This document shows, in pieces, positions 18,898 to 28,728 of a stretch of DNA of 64,000 nucleotides. The notes under the pieces were generated by a model. It had not been told where the DNA came from. It did not search any database and saw nothing but the letters and a program-made list of their open reading frames with translations. Both the position numbers and the translations under genes were made by a program. Position 1 is the first letter of the stretch. The number at the start of each line of letters is the position of its first letter. The stretch is from Pedobacter sp. Leaf170 (GTDB lineage Bacteria > Bacteroidota > Bacteroidia > Sphingobacteriales > Sphingobacteriaceae). The stretch covers positions 34,555 through 98,554 of the forward strand of contig NZ_CAKLBP010000010.1 in the NCBI RefSeq assembly GCF_920984665.1, given 5' to 3'.

Positions 18898-20238
18898 ATG
18901 CAACAAAAAAAGCAACTTTCGCTCTTTGATTTATCCATGATAGTGGTGAGTTTGGTTATAGGTATGGGCATTTTTCGTACGCCCGTAAACGTGGCAGCGA
19001 AAGCTCAAATTCCAGAATTATTTTACTTAGCATGGTTTATAGGAGGTTTTGTAGCTTTCTGCGGTGCTTTAACTTATGCCGAAATTGGTTCACGATTACC
19101 TGTTACTGGTGGTTATTATAAAATCTTTTCAAAAGCATACCATCCATCAATTGCCTTTGCTATAAATTGTATAGTTTTAATTTCAAGCGCTGCATCTGTA
19201 GCGGCAATTTCTATAATAGGTGCAGAATATTTGGGTAAAATAATTCTGCCTGCCGATATGCAAAATGAAACCTATCGGGTAGCAATAGCAATAACAACGA
19301 TTTTGGTTTTTTATTTCATCAACTTATTAGGCTTAAAAGCAAGCTCTAAAACCCAAAATGTATTAACACTTATTAAAATTGGTTTAATTTTAATCTTAAT
19401 CTGCGCCATTTTCTTTGCTGAAACCACACAAAGCATTACACCCGTTTTTAAAATTACAAATAACAGCTTACCGAGTTGGGCAGATTATGGTAAAGCATTA
19501 GGCTTGTGTTTAATTGCGGTTTCATTCTCTTATGCAGGTTATGCCCAAACTATAAATTTTGGTGGCGAAGTTACTGAGGCAAAAAAGGTTATACCACGTT
19601 CAATAATCATCGGTTTAACCATAATTGTTACGCTTTACATGGCGCTGAATTATGTTTACGTTAAAGTAATTGGTTTTGAGCAATTAAAAACTGCTGAGAG
19701 TATTGCTGCAATTCTTGCTTCCAAAATATTTGGCCCGGCAGGTTTTAAGATGCTTTCGGTAATTATTTTTGTTTCAGTTATGGGTTACGTAAACGTAAAT
19801 TTATTAAGCAACCCAAGGGCAATGTTTGCTATGGGAGAAGAAGGGGCTTTACCAAAAGTGTTTAGCCGAATGAACAAAAGAACAGAAGTGATAAGTGTGA
19901 GTTTAACTGTTTTTGCGCTTATTTCGGTTATTATAATTTTTTATGCAAAAACCTTCGATAAGATTTTAAACTATACAATTTTCTTGGAAAGCATTAGCAT
20001 GGCTAGTTCTGCGGCAACAATTTTTATATTAAGAAAGCGTACTGCACATCTTGATAAAAAGACCATTTATACTGTACCCTTATACCCGGTTTTACCAATT
20101 ATCTTTATTGCCGCCTATACTTTTGTGGCTTTTAGTATTTATGCTGATGACCCGAACGCGGCCTTAAACGGGCTTTATATTTTTGTTGGTTTTTTATGCA
20201 TTTACTTTATAACCAATTTTTTAAGGCGTAAAAAATAG
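18898..20238 (+). CDS. APC-superfamily amino-acid permease
   Basis: From ATG 18898 the product has 446 residues and about twelve hydrophobic segments. The first helix carries SMIVVSLVIGMGIFRTP, the glycine-rich substrate-binding stretch (GxG(I/V)F) typical of amino acid-polyamine-organocation transporters. Helix 6 carries SFSYAGYAQTINFGGEV, and YVNVNLLSNPRAMFAMGEEG resembles the LAT/SteT group. It probably exchanges or imports amino acids across the inner membrane; the substrate cannot be read from sequence. It stands alone, with a repeat-rich upstream region and a convergent small gene 8 bp downstream. Confidence 0.87.
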   Translation: MQQKKQLSLFDLSMIVVSLVIGMGIFRTPVNVAAKAQIPELFYLAWFIGGFVAFCGALTYAEIGSRLPVTGGYYKIFSKAYHPSIAFAINCIVLISSAASVAAISIIGAEYLGKIILPADMQNETYRVAIAITTILVFYFINLLGLKASSKTQNVLTLIKIGLILILICAIFFAETTQSITPVFKITNNSLPSWADYGKALGLCLIAVSFSYAGYAQTINFGGEVTEAKKVIPRSIIIGLTIIVTLYMALNYVYVKVIGFEQLKTAESIAAILASKIFGPAGFKMLSVIIFVSVMGYVNVNLLSNPRAMFAMGEEGALPKVFSRMNKRTEVISVSLTVFALISVIIIFYAKTFDKILNYTIFLESISMASSAATIFILRKRTAHLDKKTIYTVPLYPVLPIIFIAAYTFVAFSIYADDPNAALNGLYIFVGFLCIYFITNFLRRKK

Positions 20239-20245
20239 TAGGCTT

Positions 20246-20665
20246 CTACACTTTCTTCCGAAGAAAATAAAATGCTGTAATGGCCACGGGAATCATTAAA
20301 AGAAAAACAGAATCATCTAATACAAGGGTAAAAAAATCTTCAAAGCAGTTAATTTTCGCGGTATTAGTTCTAGTGTAAACTAAGCTTGAATTAGAAGCAA
20401 TTAATTGGAAAGAAGGGTAGTTAGGATGAAATCTCTGAAAATCAAACTCTGAACCATAATTTTCGAAGACCTTATCAAATTTAAATTTGTTTTCTTTTCC
20501 CCAATCTAAAATTCGTCTTAAACTGATAGAATTGCCATTAGATGTTTCGCCGAAAAAAGGTAAAGGTTGCGCTTTGGTAGCATAGATAAACGAACAAAAA
20601 ATTACTGACAGGAAAATTCTTTGAATTGCTATCGATAATAATCGATGGGATGTGATGTAATACAT
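20246..20665 (-). CDS. Hypothetical exported protein with a C-terminal membrane segment
   Basis: The product has 139 residues and is not recognised. It has an N-terminal hydrophobic stretch (about 15-30) followed by YATKAQP, a plausible signal-peptide cleavage region common in Bacteroidota. The soluble part is about 90 residues, and a C-terminal hydrophobic helix (about 115-134) ends in RKKV. The arrangement suggests a protein anchored by its tail with most of its mass in the periplasm. Codon use looks ordinary. It lies just upstream of, and in the same direction as, nothing recognisable; the regulator gene begins about 110 bp further upstream on the same strand. The signal peptide supports a real gene, but the function is unknown. 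Confidence 0.5.
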   Translation of the reverse strand: MYYITSHRLLSIAIQRIFLSVIFCSFIYATKAQPLPFFGETSNGNSISLRRILDWGKENKFKFDKVFENYGSEFDFQRFHPNYPSFQLIASNSSLVYTRTNTAKINCFEDFFTLVLDDSVFLLMIPVAITAFYFLRKKV

Positions 20666-20777
20666 TTTCTGTGACGGTTAGATTTCATCACAAAGTTCAA
20701 TTCTTTTAAAGAAAATCAACTACTACTATCTACTCACGCCCTACTCAAATACGCTCAAGCAATTAAATCTCTACAAA

Positions 20778-22262
20778 CTAAAGATTTAACATCCAAACAT
20801 TAATGTCTTCGTTCGATGAAATATCTAGCTTTTTCCTAATTCTATACTTTCTATTTTCAACGGCTCTTACAGAAATTTTCATATACCTTGCAATCTCTTT
20901 AGTATAGAAACCAAGACGTAATTGTGCACACATTATTAAATCGGAAGTTACAAAAGCTGGCTGGATAGTCATTAATTTTTCAATAAAATGGCCGTCAATT
21001 TCTTTAAATTTTATCAAGAATGCAGGGTCGTTATTCATCGCCAAAAGGATTACAGCATTTAGCGCATTTTCATCTATTGGTTCTTTTAAAGTAGGATTTT
21101 GTGCAGATTCTAGTTTAATTTGCATCTCCTCAAGCCTTCCGTTATGGATTTTAAGCATCCGGCTTTGCCTGTAAATTAATAAACGGATGATAACAATTGC
21201 TAAAATGAGTAAACAGATAGAGCATGCGATGATAAAAATATAATTCCGCTCTTTACTATTATGCTGCTTATCTTGCTCATCCAAAAGCATATCAGCTGGA
21301 ATTGTTGATTCTAATTTATTTTTTCTGGCTAAACTATCTGAAATGGCTTTATACTTTTTAAGGTATAAAACGGACTCAATTTGCCTGCCGAGCTGCTCGT
21401 AAGTTTTTGATAATAATTCATAACTATCTTTAACCAATAAGCCATTTTTTGTTTCCGAGGCAACCGCATGTAATTTGTTGAAGTAAACTAAAGCACTGTC
21501 GTAATTTTTTCTTTTATATTGAATTGAACCTAGAGAGATATAAGACTCAGCAGCAAACTTTTCGAAGTTATACTGTTTTGCTAGTCCTAATCCTATTTGA
21601 AGATAATGTTTAGCAGAATCTTCTCTGCCCATCTCTAAAAATTGATTTCCAACGGCAATGGTCTGAATGATTAAACCAACTTTATTAGAGCCACCGCCGA
21701 TAATTTTACGCTGCATTAAATAGCTCTTCTTTTTATAAAACAGCACCGAATCAGGATTATTTTTTCTTTTAGAATCTAATTCTAAATTGGTACCCATTAT
21801 TATATAAATCCGCCCTAAACTACTATAATGCTCATCATTATCTTTTATTTTATCAGCATAAATTAAAGCTTCTTTTAGATATTGATTACTTTTATCGAAA
21901 TAAAATAAACCTCCATAACAACTTCCCTTTAAGGCTAAATAATGCGAAATTCTAAAGCTGTTTTCTGTTTTATAGATTACTGCTTCCCATTTATCAAGCC
22001 ACTTGAGTGTTTTAACAAAATCGTTAGAATTATAAAAGTTTACAGCCTGGTAAAGTATGGCTTGCGCAACACCATCTTGGTAATTAGCGGCCTCCGATTG
22101 TGCTAATGCTTTTGTAAATAATAGATTACTCGAATCAACATTTACAACTTTTTTGGCCGAATCAATCATATGGTCTATCTGCGGAAAAGCCTTTTGGCAA
22201 AAGCTATCTACAGACAAAGAAATTAAATACAAGAAAACTACAATTTTCCTAAACATCATCAT
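20778..22262 (-). CDS. TPR-containing membrane regulator with LuxR-type DNA-binding domain
   Basis: The product has 494 residues. It has a signal peptide (about 1-23) and several tetratricopeptide repeats (about 60-310, for example AESYISLGSIQYKRKNYDSA). A single transmembrane helix lies near 345-365, then a short coiled coil. A C-terminal helix-turn-helix (about 430-494) contains LGFYTKEIARYMKISVRAVE and RIRKKLDI, typical of LuxR-like domains. This layout, with a periplasmic TPR sensor joined through the membrane to a cytoplasmic DNA-binding domain, is common in Bacteroidota. It is divergent from the GPH symporter gene with 86 bp between starts, so it may regulate that transporter and the susCD pair beyond it (inference). 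Confidence 0.8.
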   Translation of the reverse strand: MMMFRKIVVFLYLISLSVDSFCQKAFPQIDHMIDSAKKVVNVDSSNLLFTKALAQSEAANYQDGVAQAILYQAVNFYNSNDFVKTLKWLDKWEAVIYKTENSFRISHYLALKGSCYGGLFYFDKSNQYLKEALIYADKIKDNDEHYSSLGRIYIIMGTNLELDSKRKNNPDSVLFYKKKSYLMQRKIIGGGSNKVGLIIQTIAVGNQFLEMGREDSAKHYLQIGLGLAKQYNFEKFAAESYISLGSIQYKRKNYDSALVYFNKLHAVASETKNGLLVKDSYELLSKTYEQLGRQIESVLYLKKYKAISDSLARKNKLESTIPADMLLDEQDKQHNSKERNYIFIIACSICLLILAIVIIRLLIYRQSRMLKIHNGRLEEMQIKLESAQNPTLKEPIDENALNAVILLAMNNDPAFLIKFKEIDGHFIEKLMTIQPAFVTSDLIMCAQLRLGFYTKEIARYMKISVRAVENRKYRIRKKLDISSNEDINVWMLNL

Positions 22263-22285
22263 GGTAATAAGAGATAATTCAATTG

Positions 22286-22293
22286 TATATTTG
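22286..22293 (+). promoter_or_regulatory. Promoter -7 box for the GPH symporter gene
   Basis: TATATTTG matches the Bacteroidota TAnnTTTG -7 consensus exactly. It lies about 55 bp upstream of the symporter start, within the divergent region shared with the TPR-LuxR regulator gene. Confidence 0.5.
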
Positions 22294-22348
22294 CTAAACT
22301 CAAAGTTATAAACAATAACTTATTATAGCTAATTGGAGTAAGCACCTA

Positions 22349-23695
22349 ATGATAAAAATGCATCTAAAATCGCTTTCCTTTGGTAAACAAATCGCTTATG
22401 CTGCCGGGATGATAGGTTGGAGCACAATGACAAACATTATCATTGTGATGTTACCCTATTTCTATCTACCACCAAGTAATGCAGGATTACCCACCTTAGT
22501 ACCACAGTTGGTATTATTTGGGGCCTTTAATATTCTTTCCATTATAGCTGCATCTGGCAGATTAGTTGACGCCGTTTTCGACCCATTTATTGCTTCCAGA
22601 AGTGATGCAAGCCAGAATCCGAACGGCAGAAGGATGCCTTTTATGAAATGGGCAATTATCCCGGCTATGATTTTTTGCGCTTTAGTTTTTTATCCATTAC
22701 AAAAAGGAGAAAGTTTGCATAATGCGTGGTGGTTAACAATTATGCTCTGCCTATTCTTTGTTTCTGTAACAACCTATATTATACCTTATAACGCACTTTT
22801 AGCAGAAGTAACACAAACCCCAAACCAAAAAGTTAAGCTCTCCAGTTATCAACAAGTTGGGTTCGTTATAGGGATAATTTTATCGGCTTGTACAAATAAT
22901 TTTGCCGATTTGGTAGAAAGTTACTTTAGCGTAGCCAACAGAAGTGAAGCTGTACAGATTGCTATTTGGGGCTTATGCATTTTATCAGGAATAGTAATGT
23001 TACTGCCCATAATTTTTATTAACGAAAAAGAATATTCAACTGCAAAGCCTACACACATACCGCTGTGGCCTGCTATTGTAAGCACATTTAAAAATGGCAA
23101 TTTTAAATATTATTTAATCTCTGATTTTGCTTTTTATACCGCTTTAAGCATAATATCGAGCGGGTTGCTGTTTTTTTGCACAGTTTTACTCGGTTTGCCA
23201 GAATCTGATGGCGGAAAGTTTATGGGTGCAATGGTATTATTTTCGCTTTTATTTTATCCGATAGTTAATTTTGGTTCGGCGAAATTTGGCAAAAAGCCAT
23301 TCGTGTTACTGGCATTTGCAGTACTCTGCATCATTTTTATAACGATTTTCTTTTTAGGGAAGTTGCCATTACCGCCACAAACTCAAATTTATCTGTTGGT
23401 GCTTTCTGCATCATTTCCATTGGCTGCTTTAGGCATCTTACCAACGGCAATTTTAGCAGATATTGCTCAAAAAGATACTTTAGAAACCGGAGAAAACCAT
23501 GAAGGGATGTTTTTTGCGGTGAAGTATTTGTTTGTAAAACTTGGCCAAACCTTAGGAATAGCCATTTTTGCTATGCTAACCATTTATGGTAAAGACCCTG
23601 GTAATGATTATGGCTTACGCCTTAATGGCATTGTGGGTTTCGTGTTGTGCCTGATTGCCTTAATTTGTTTCAGTAAATTTAAGGAAGATAAGTAG
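22349..23695 (+). CDS. GPH-family sugar:cation symporter (MFS superfamily)
   Basis: The product has 448 residues and twelve hydrophobic segments. The N-terminal LSFGKQIAYAAGMIGWSTMTN and the loop GRLVDAVFDPFIASRSD are hallmarks of the glycoside-pentoside-hexuronide:cation symporters (MelB-like). The loop acidic residues form the cation site in that family. The second half has LFYPIVNFGSAKFGKKP and KDTLETGENHEGMFFAVKYLFVK-type GPH motifs. It should carry a sugar or glycoside across the inner membrane. Its neighbours are a divergent regulator and a convergent SusC/SusD outer-membrane uptake pair, so the three together probably form one uptake route. Confidence 0.85.
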   Translation: MIKMHLKSLSFGKQIAYAAGMIGWSTMTNIIIVMLPYFYLPPSNAGLPTLVPQLVLFGAFNILSIIAASGRLVDAVFDPFIASRSDASQNPNGRRMPFMKWAIIPAMIFCALVFYPLQKGESLHNAWWLTIMLCLFFVSVTTYIIPYNALLAEVTQTPNQKVKLSSYQQVGFVIGIILSACTNNFADLVESYFSVANRSEAVQIAIWGLCILSGIVMLLPIIFINEKEYSTAKPTHIPLWPAIVSTFKNGNFKYYLISDFAFYTALSIISSGLLFFCTVLLGLPESDGGKFMGAMVLFSLLFYPIVNFGSAKFGKKPFVLLAFAVLCIIFITIFFLGKLPLPPQTQIYLLVLSASFPLAALGILPTAILADIAQKDTLETGENHEGMFFAVKYLFVKLGQTLGIAIFAMLTIYGKDPGNDYGLRLNGIVGFVLCLIALICFSKFKEDK

Positions 23696-23719
23696 TAGTA
23701 TTTAAAAGTACTTAAATGA

Positions 23720-23750
23720 AAAAAGGGCAGAATTAATACTTCTGCCCTTC
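23720..23750 (-). terminator. Rho-independent terminator after susD
   Basis: The stem AAGGGCAGAA/TTCTGCCCTT (arms 23723-23732 and 23740-23749) has a 7-nt loop. Read on the minus strand it is followed by TTTTCATTT, so it mainly ends the susCD transcript. It also separates susD from the convergent symporter gene. Confidence 0.85.
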
Positions 23751-23770
23751 TACATTAAGTTAATTACCTA

Positions 23771-25486
23771 TTAATAACCCGGACTTTGCTTTAAAGTACC
23801 GTTACTTCTGTCAATCTGATCTTGTGGAAGCGGGAAATGCTCATCTCTCGTTTCGAATGTAATTCCTTTTAAATAATCGAAATAACCACCCTCAAAAGTG
23901 AAATAACTTTCTAAAGTTTGTTTTGCAATACCCCATCTTACTAAATCGAAAAAGCGGTGACCTTCCATGGCTAGCTCTAATCTTCTCTCAAAGCGAACAG
24001 CGTTGCGGGCATAATCAGCATTTGGAAAAGCCGGGTACGGATTTACCCTGTAAACCGCAGCGGCAGATCCATTTATTGTAGCCGGAACAATCTTTGCAGC
24101 ACGTAATCTAACTGCATTAACCAAAGCTAATGCCCTTGGTAAATCGCTTGTTTCAACTGCACATTCTGCTGCCATTAAATAAATATCAGCCAAACGAATA
24201 AGGTTAACATTTAAACCCGTAACGTTGGTAGAACCTGGTGCAGTGCCAGATGCAATTTGAGAAGCTTCGATAGAATTTTTAACCGCTACGAATGGTCCGC
24301 CGTTACTAGCATCTCTAATCCAGCTATCTCCAGCCATAATTCCCCAATCGCGATATGGAACGCCACGACGACCAATTGTTGATTCAATACGTGGATCTAG
24401 CGCCAAGGTTCTATCTACCTGATAATTCGTTTTCGCAGCACCTGTTAAACCTAAATCAGATAGGTAAGGATTGGTACGATAACTTCCGTCCAACAAAGGA
24501 ATTCCTGCTGCATTTACTTTAAATGAATTTGCTAAATCTAAAGTCGGTTGGAAAAATCCGCAGCAGTTTATTGGCGTTGCACCACCATAAGGAAAGTTTA
24601 ACATGTCGCCAACGTTTCCATTTTCACCTCCGGTACCATCAGTACCAACTGAGTTTTCCACAACAACAATAGATTCAGGACCATCTTCCTTCGTAATATC
24701 GAAGTTATCATTATAAGGTAAAGTGGTTAAATCCGGTTTGGCAAGAATTACCGCATTTAGTTGCGTATATGCTTCAGCATAGCGTTTTTGATAAAGTAAA
24801 ACCTTACCTAAATAAGCTTGTGCTGCATATTTATCCATTCTTCCTTTTTGATTTTTTGGTTTTGTGGTGTTAAGGTTTGCTACAGCAAATTGCAGGTCGT
24901 CGATAATGTTTGGATAGATATCCTTATCGTTAGGAACAAAAGTGCCCGAATTAGCTTCGGTAACATAAGGCACCAACTTAAATACCCTTACTAAAAAGAA
25001 ATAATAGTGTGCCCTAAGCAACCTTGCTTCACCTTGAATTTCCTTAGCTCTAGCATCAGCAAATTTTGTAGTTCCCTTTCCAGCTTGTAAATCAGCCAGA
25101 ATTTTAAGGGTGTTATTACAACGTTGAACACCTTCAAAACACCTGTTGTAAAGTAAAGAAAGGTTATCATTAGTACTTGTTGGAGCATGTTGCTCAATTG
25201 CATTCATGTTTGGCTGGTCGCCAACACTACTTCCTTTGTGTGCATTATCAGATGCTACTTCGCCAATAAGCCATTGACTTGGTGCTGCCGCATAATTGCC
25301 CCAGGTACCATTAATATTACCATTTAGTAAACCATAAGCACCAACTAATAAACCCTCTACTCCATCCTGAGAAGTTAATTGTTCTGCTGTAAGTTCAGCC
25401 TGAGGGTTTAGCGTAAGGAAGTCTTTCTTGCAGGATACAAAGCTTAGTATCAGAAAGAAAAGGAATATATTTTTTATATGTTTCAT
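23771..25486 (-). CDS. SusD/RagB-family outer-membrane nutrient-binding lipoprotein
   Basis: The product has 571 residues. The signal LFFLILSFVSCKKDFL carries a lipobox with the modified Cys near 19. The N-terminal DFLTLNPQAELT, the TPR-like region with RAHYYFFLVRVF, the LIRLADIYLMAAECA segment and the C-terminal EGHRFFDLVRWG plus FPLPQDQIDRSNGTLKQSPGY are standard SusD features. SusD proteins sit as lids on SusC channels and bind glycans or other oligomeric nutrients. It lies 14 bp after the susC gene, forming the usual pair. No glycoside hydrolase or protease is nearby to hint at the substrate. Confidence 0.93.
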   Translation of the reverse strand: MKHIKNIFLFFLILSFVSCKKDFLTLNPQAELTAEQLTSQDGVEGLLVGAYGLLNGNINGTWGNYAAAPSQWLIGEVASDNAHKGSSVGDQPNMNAIEQHAPTSTNDNLSLLYNRCFEGVQRCNNTLKILADLQAGKGTTKFADARAKEIQGEARLLRAHYYFFLVRVFKLVPYVTEANSGTFVPNDKDIYPNIIDDLQFAVANLNTTKPKNQKGRMDKYAAQAYLGKVLLYQKRYAEAYTQLNAVILAKPDLTTLPYNDNFDITKEDGPESIVVVENSVGTDGTGGENGNVGDMLNFPYGGATPINCCGFFQPTLDLANSFKVNAAGIPLLDGSYRTNPYLSDLGLTGAAKTNYQVDRTLALDPRIESTIGRRGVPYRDWGIMAGDSWIRDASNGGPFVAVKNSIEASQIASGTAPGSTNVTGLNVNLIRLADIYLMAAECAVETSDLPRALALVNAVRLRAAKIVPATINGSAAAVYRVNPYPAFPNADYARNAVRFERRLELAMEGHRFFDLVRWGIAKQTLESYFTFEGGYFDYLKGITFETRDEHFPLPQDQIDRSNGTLKQSPGY

Positions 25487-25500
25487 CTTTATCTTTTTAA

Positions 25501-28500
25501 TTAAAATCCAACGTTAATACCTAATAAAAACTGGCGAGGTGAAGGGTATACACCCTGATCTACACCCGGTGCAGTAAAAGTATCTGTAATTTGTGTAACC
25601 TCTGGATCTAAACCGGTATATTTTGTAATGGTAAATAAGTTACTTGCCGATGCATAAATCCTGAAGCGGCTAACGCCAGATTTAGTTCCGAAAACTTTAA
25701 CCGGAATTGAGTAGCCAACCTGAATATTTTTAAGCCTCAAGAAGCTGCCACTTTGAATATAGTAGCTTGATGAAGCAAATTCTACATCAGATGCACCTGC
25801 ATAAGCAGAAGGAATGTTACTCGATCTGTTGGTTGGACTCCAGGCGTTTAATAAACGTGTACTTTTAGCACCATCGAAAGATGGAAAATCTGTAAAGTAA
25901 CGGGTTGCCTCGAAAATATCATTTCCCTGTACACCGTATAAGAAAGCCGAAATATCAAAGTTTTTATAAGATGCATTTAGGTTAACTCCATAAGTAAAAT
26001 CAGGATTCGGATCTCCAATAATGGTTCTATCTTTTGGATCGATGATTCCATCGCCATTAATATCCATATATTTTAGTCCGCCAACACGTGCACCTGCGTA
26101 TGATGGTCCGGATTGAATCTCAGCCGTGCTTTGGTAAATTCCATTTGTTTTATAGCCATAAAATGAACCAAAAGCGGCATCTTGTTGCAATACGCTGGTT
26201 TGTAAACTACGGTAGTTTCCATAAACCTGGTTAAAAATACCCGGTGCAAGTCTATCGATTTTATTTACGTTTTTAGAAAAATTTAAACCTACATCAAATT
26301 TGAAAGGGTCATCAGCTTTGCGACCATGATGGTAAGCAACATTAAATTCTACCCCTTTGTTGCTCATATCTCCAATGTTAACAAAAGGTGCGCTTCCTCC
26401 GCCAACAACACTAACAGGTAATGGAAGGTTATAAAGCATATCAGTAGTTTTTTTACTGTATGCATCAATCGAACCATCAAACTTGCCATCAAATATGGTA
26501 AAATCAATACCTACATTTAGTGCCTTTAAAGATTCCCATTTAACATCAGCATTTTGATATGCATTTTGCCATACACCAGTAGTTAGGGTATTACCACCGC
26601 CTACTGCATACGCTGCGTTAATGATGGAGCTTTGATATCTGTTGATATATTGATAAGGCGGGATTCGCTGGTTACCGGTTTGTCCGTAACCTACACGAAG
26701 TTTTAAATCACTTACCCATTTGGCATCTTTTAAGAATGACTCTTCTGATATTCTCCAGGCTACACTTGCAGCAGGATAAAACCCGTATTTATTCGCAGGT
26801 CCGAAGTTTGATGACCCATCTCTACGAAGGGTAAAACTTGCCAGGTAGCGATCGTTAAATGAGTAATCTATTTTTGTAAATAGTGAAAATAATGAGCCTA
26901 TAGAACCCGTGCTTGAGTTGCTGATATTAGAAGAGCCTGTATTTAAGTAGTAATAATTTAAATCTCCCAATAAGAAGAAATCATTTCTTCCGGCATTTAA
27001 CTGTCTCGATCTGGAGCGTATGGCTTCAGTTCCAACCAAGGCGGTTAAACGGTGTTTTTCAGCAAATGTGGCGGTGTAGTTTAAGGTATTGGTCCATGTC
27101 CACTCGGTATTGTAGCCTTGATATTCGTTAAGGTTATTTGAATTATTTCCTTCTGAAAATTCAAGGTTTGGATATCGCATTGATAAACCATTATAGTTTT
27201 CGTAACGTATACCAAAATTAGTTTTTAGTACCAAACCTTTAACAATATCACCTTCTGCGAAGATGTTACCGAAAAAGAAATTGTTCTTATTCACATTATC
27301 TTTAGCTCTATATAAAAAGGCTAGCGGATTTTCGGCATTACCCAATTGACTACCACGACTACCCGCAAAATTGCCGTTTATATCGTAAACCGGAATAATT
27401 GTAGGAATGCGATAAGCCCAACCTAATGCACTACCCTGATCTTGATAGCCACCTGGAGTATTTGGATTTACTCCGAACCCAAAGCCTTCTGAATAACTAT
27501 ATTGTGCATTCTCGCCAAAACGTACGCGTTTATTGAAAGCATTTACTGTGGCATTTGATCTAAAGTTATACCGTGTAAATCCTGTATATTCTATTGTACC
27601 TTTTTGATTTAAATAACCAGCTGATAAAGCGTATGTAGCATTTTCAGAGCCACCTGTAGCACCCAACTGATAGTTTTGTATAGGAGCTGCTTTAGTAATT
27701 TCATCAAACCAGTTTGTACCTGCTTTGTTTGCCCTTGTAATCTGATAGAACAAACTTGGGTCGCGGCTGTAATTATATTTCGATGGATCTGCATCTGCAG
27801 CCGTAACATCTTGTCCTAAAACAGAACCCGCCACTAAATATTCTGGCAATGTAGGTGTTGGGCCAGAACCATAATTACGACCAGCTGCAATTGCTTTACC
27901 TGAATTGGTGTAACTATCAAAAACATACTGAGCATATTGCTGAGGTGTCATCATTTCAGGGAAACTGCCTTTGCGAGGCGCCTGTGTACCATAATATGAA
28001 TCTACAGTAATTTTTGGAGCACCACTTGTACCTTTTTTTGTAGTGATAATTACAACTCCGTTATTAGCTCTAGAGCCATAAATTGAAGCAGAAGAAGCAT
28101 CCTTTAAAACCTGCAAACTTTCTATGTCGTTTTGGTTTAACCAGGAAAGTTTACCTTCAAAAGGAACACCATCAATAACATAGAGTGGTTCGTTGTTATT
28201 AATTGTACTTGTACCCCTAATCCTGATTTGAGGTGTAGAACCTGGCGCACCATCATTGATAATGGAAACACCTGTAGCTTTACCCTGCAATGCTTCAACA
28301 GCACTTGCTGCAGGTTGCGCTTTTAATAAGCCCATATCTACAACCGCAACAGCACCTGTTAAGTCCTTTTTACGCTGTGATGAATAACCCGTAACCACAA
28401 CATCCGATAGGTTATTGTTTTCAATTGCTAAGGTAATGTTAAGATTGGTTTGATTGCCAACTGTTACTTCTTGCGGAGCGTAACCTACAAAAGAAACAAC

Positions 28501-28728
28501 CAGTACATCAGTTGACTTTGCACTTAATGTGAAAACGCCATTTGCATCTGTACTGGTTCCTCCTGCTCCATTTTTGATTTTAATACTTGCACCCACAACC
28601 GGCTGTCGGTCGTCGCTGGCAATTACTTTACCCGTAATTTTAGTTTGGGCGTTGGCCCCGACCGCAAACAGCACGGCCAGTAGCCAGAGGAGAAGTCTCC
28701 TCTGAACAAAAGATTGGTTTTGTTTCAT
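25501..28728 (-). CDS. SusC/RagA-family TonB-dependent outer-membrane transporter
   Basis: The product has 1075 residues. It has a signal peptide (LLLWLLAVLFAVGANAQ) and a carboxypeptidase-like regulatory domain (about 29-110: ITGKVIASDDRQPVVGASIKI). A TonB-box-like DVVVTGYSSQRKKDLTGAV segment comes next. The plug domain has the SusC signature (LYVIDGVPFEG, NDIESLQVLKDASSASIYGSRANNGVVIITTKKG). A large beta barrel runs to the final strand, ending FLLGINVGF. It imports a large nutrient across the outer membrane together with SusD, powered by TonB. There is no N-terminal STN domain, so signalling to an anti-sigma factor is not expected, in line with the absence of sigma/anti-sigma genes next to it. 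Confidence 0.94.
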   Translation of the reverse strand: MKQNQSFVQRRLLLWLLAVLFAVGANAQTKITGKVIASDDRQPVVGASIKIKNGAGGTSTDANGVFTLSAKSTDVLVVSFVGYAPQEVTVGNQTNLNITLAIENNNLSDVVVTGYSSQRKKDLTGAVAVVDMGLLKAQPAASAVEALQGKATGVSIINDGAPGSTPQIRIRGTSTINNNEPLYVIDGVPFEGKLSWLNQNDIESLQVLKDASSASIYGSRANNGVVIITTKKGTSGAPKITVDSYYGTQAPRKGSFPEMMTPQQYAQYVFDSYTNSGKAIAAGRNYGSGPTPTLPEYLVAGSVLGQDVTAADADPSKYNYSRDPSLFYQITRANKAGTNWFDEITKAAPIQNYQLGATGGSENATYALSAGYLNQKGTIEYTGFTRYNFRSNATVNAFNKRVRFGENAQYSYSEGFGFGVNPNTPGGYQDQGSALGWAYRIPTIIPVYDINGNFAGSRGSQLGNAENPLAFLYRAKDNVNKNNFFFGNIFAEGDIVKGLVLKTNFGIRYENYNGLSMRYPNLEFSEGNNSNNLNEYQGYNTEWTWTNTLNYTATFAEKHRLTALVGTEAIRSRSRQLNAGRNDFFLLGDLNYYYLNTGSSNISNSSTGSIGSLFSLFTKIDYSFNDRYLASFTLRRDGSSNFGPANKYGFYPAASVAWRISEESFLKDAKWVSDLKLRVGYGQTGNQRIPPYQYINRYQSSIINAAYAVGGGNTLTTGVWQNAYQNADVKWESLKALNVGIDFTIFDGKFDGSIDAYSKKTTDMLYNLPLPVSVVGGGSAPFVNIGDMSNKGVEFNVAYHHGRKADDPFKFDVGLNFSKNVNKIDRLAPGIFNQVYGNYRSLQTSVLQQDAAFGSFYGYKTNGIYQSTAEIQSGPSYAGARVGGLKYMDINGDGIIDPKDRTIIGDPNPDFTYGVNLNASYKNFDISAFLYGVQGNDIFEATRYFTDFPSFDGAKSTRLLNAWSPTNRSSNIPSAYAGASDVEFASSSYYIQSGSFLRLKNIQVGYSIPVKVFGTKSGVSRFRIYASASNLFTITKYTGLDPEVTQITDTFTAPGVDQGVYPSPRQFLLGINVGF

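Noticed and set aside
18668..18898. 76-codon gene upstream of the permease
   Set aside because: It crosses the period-7 repeat island and has low-complexity translation.
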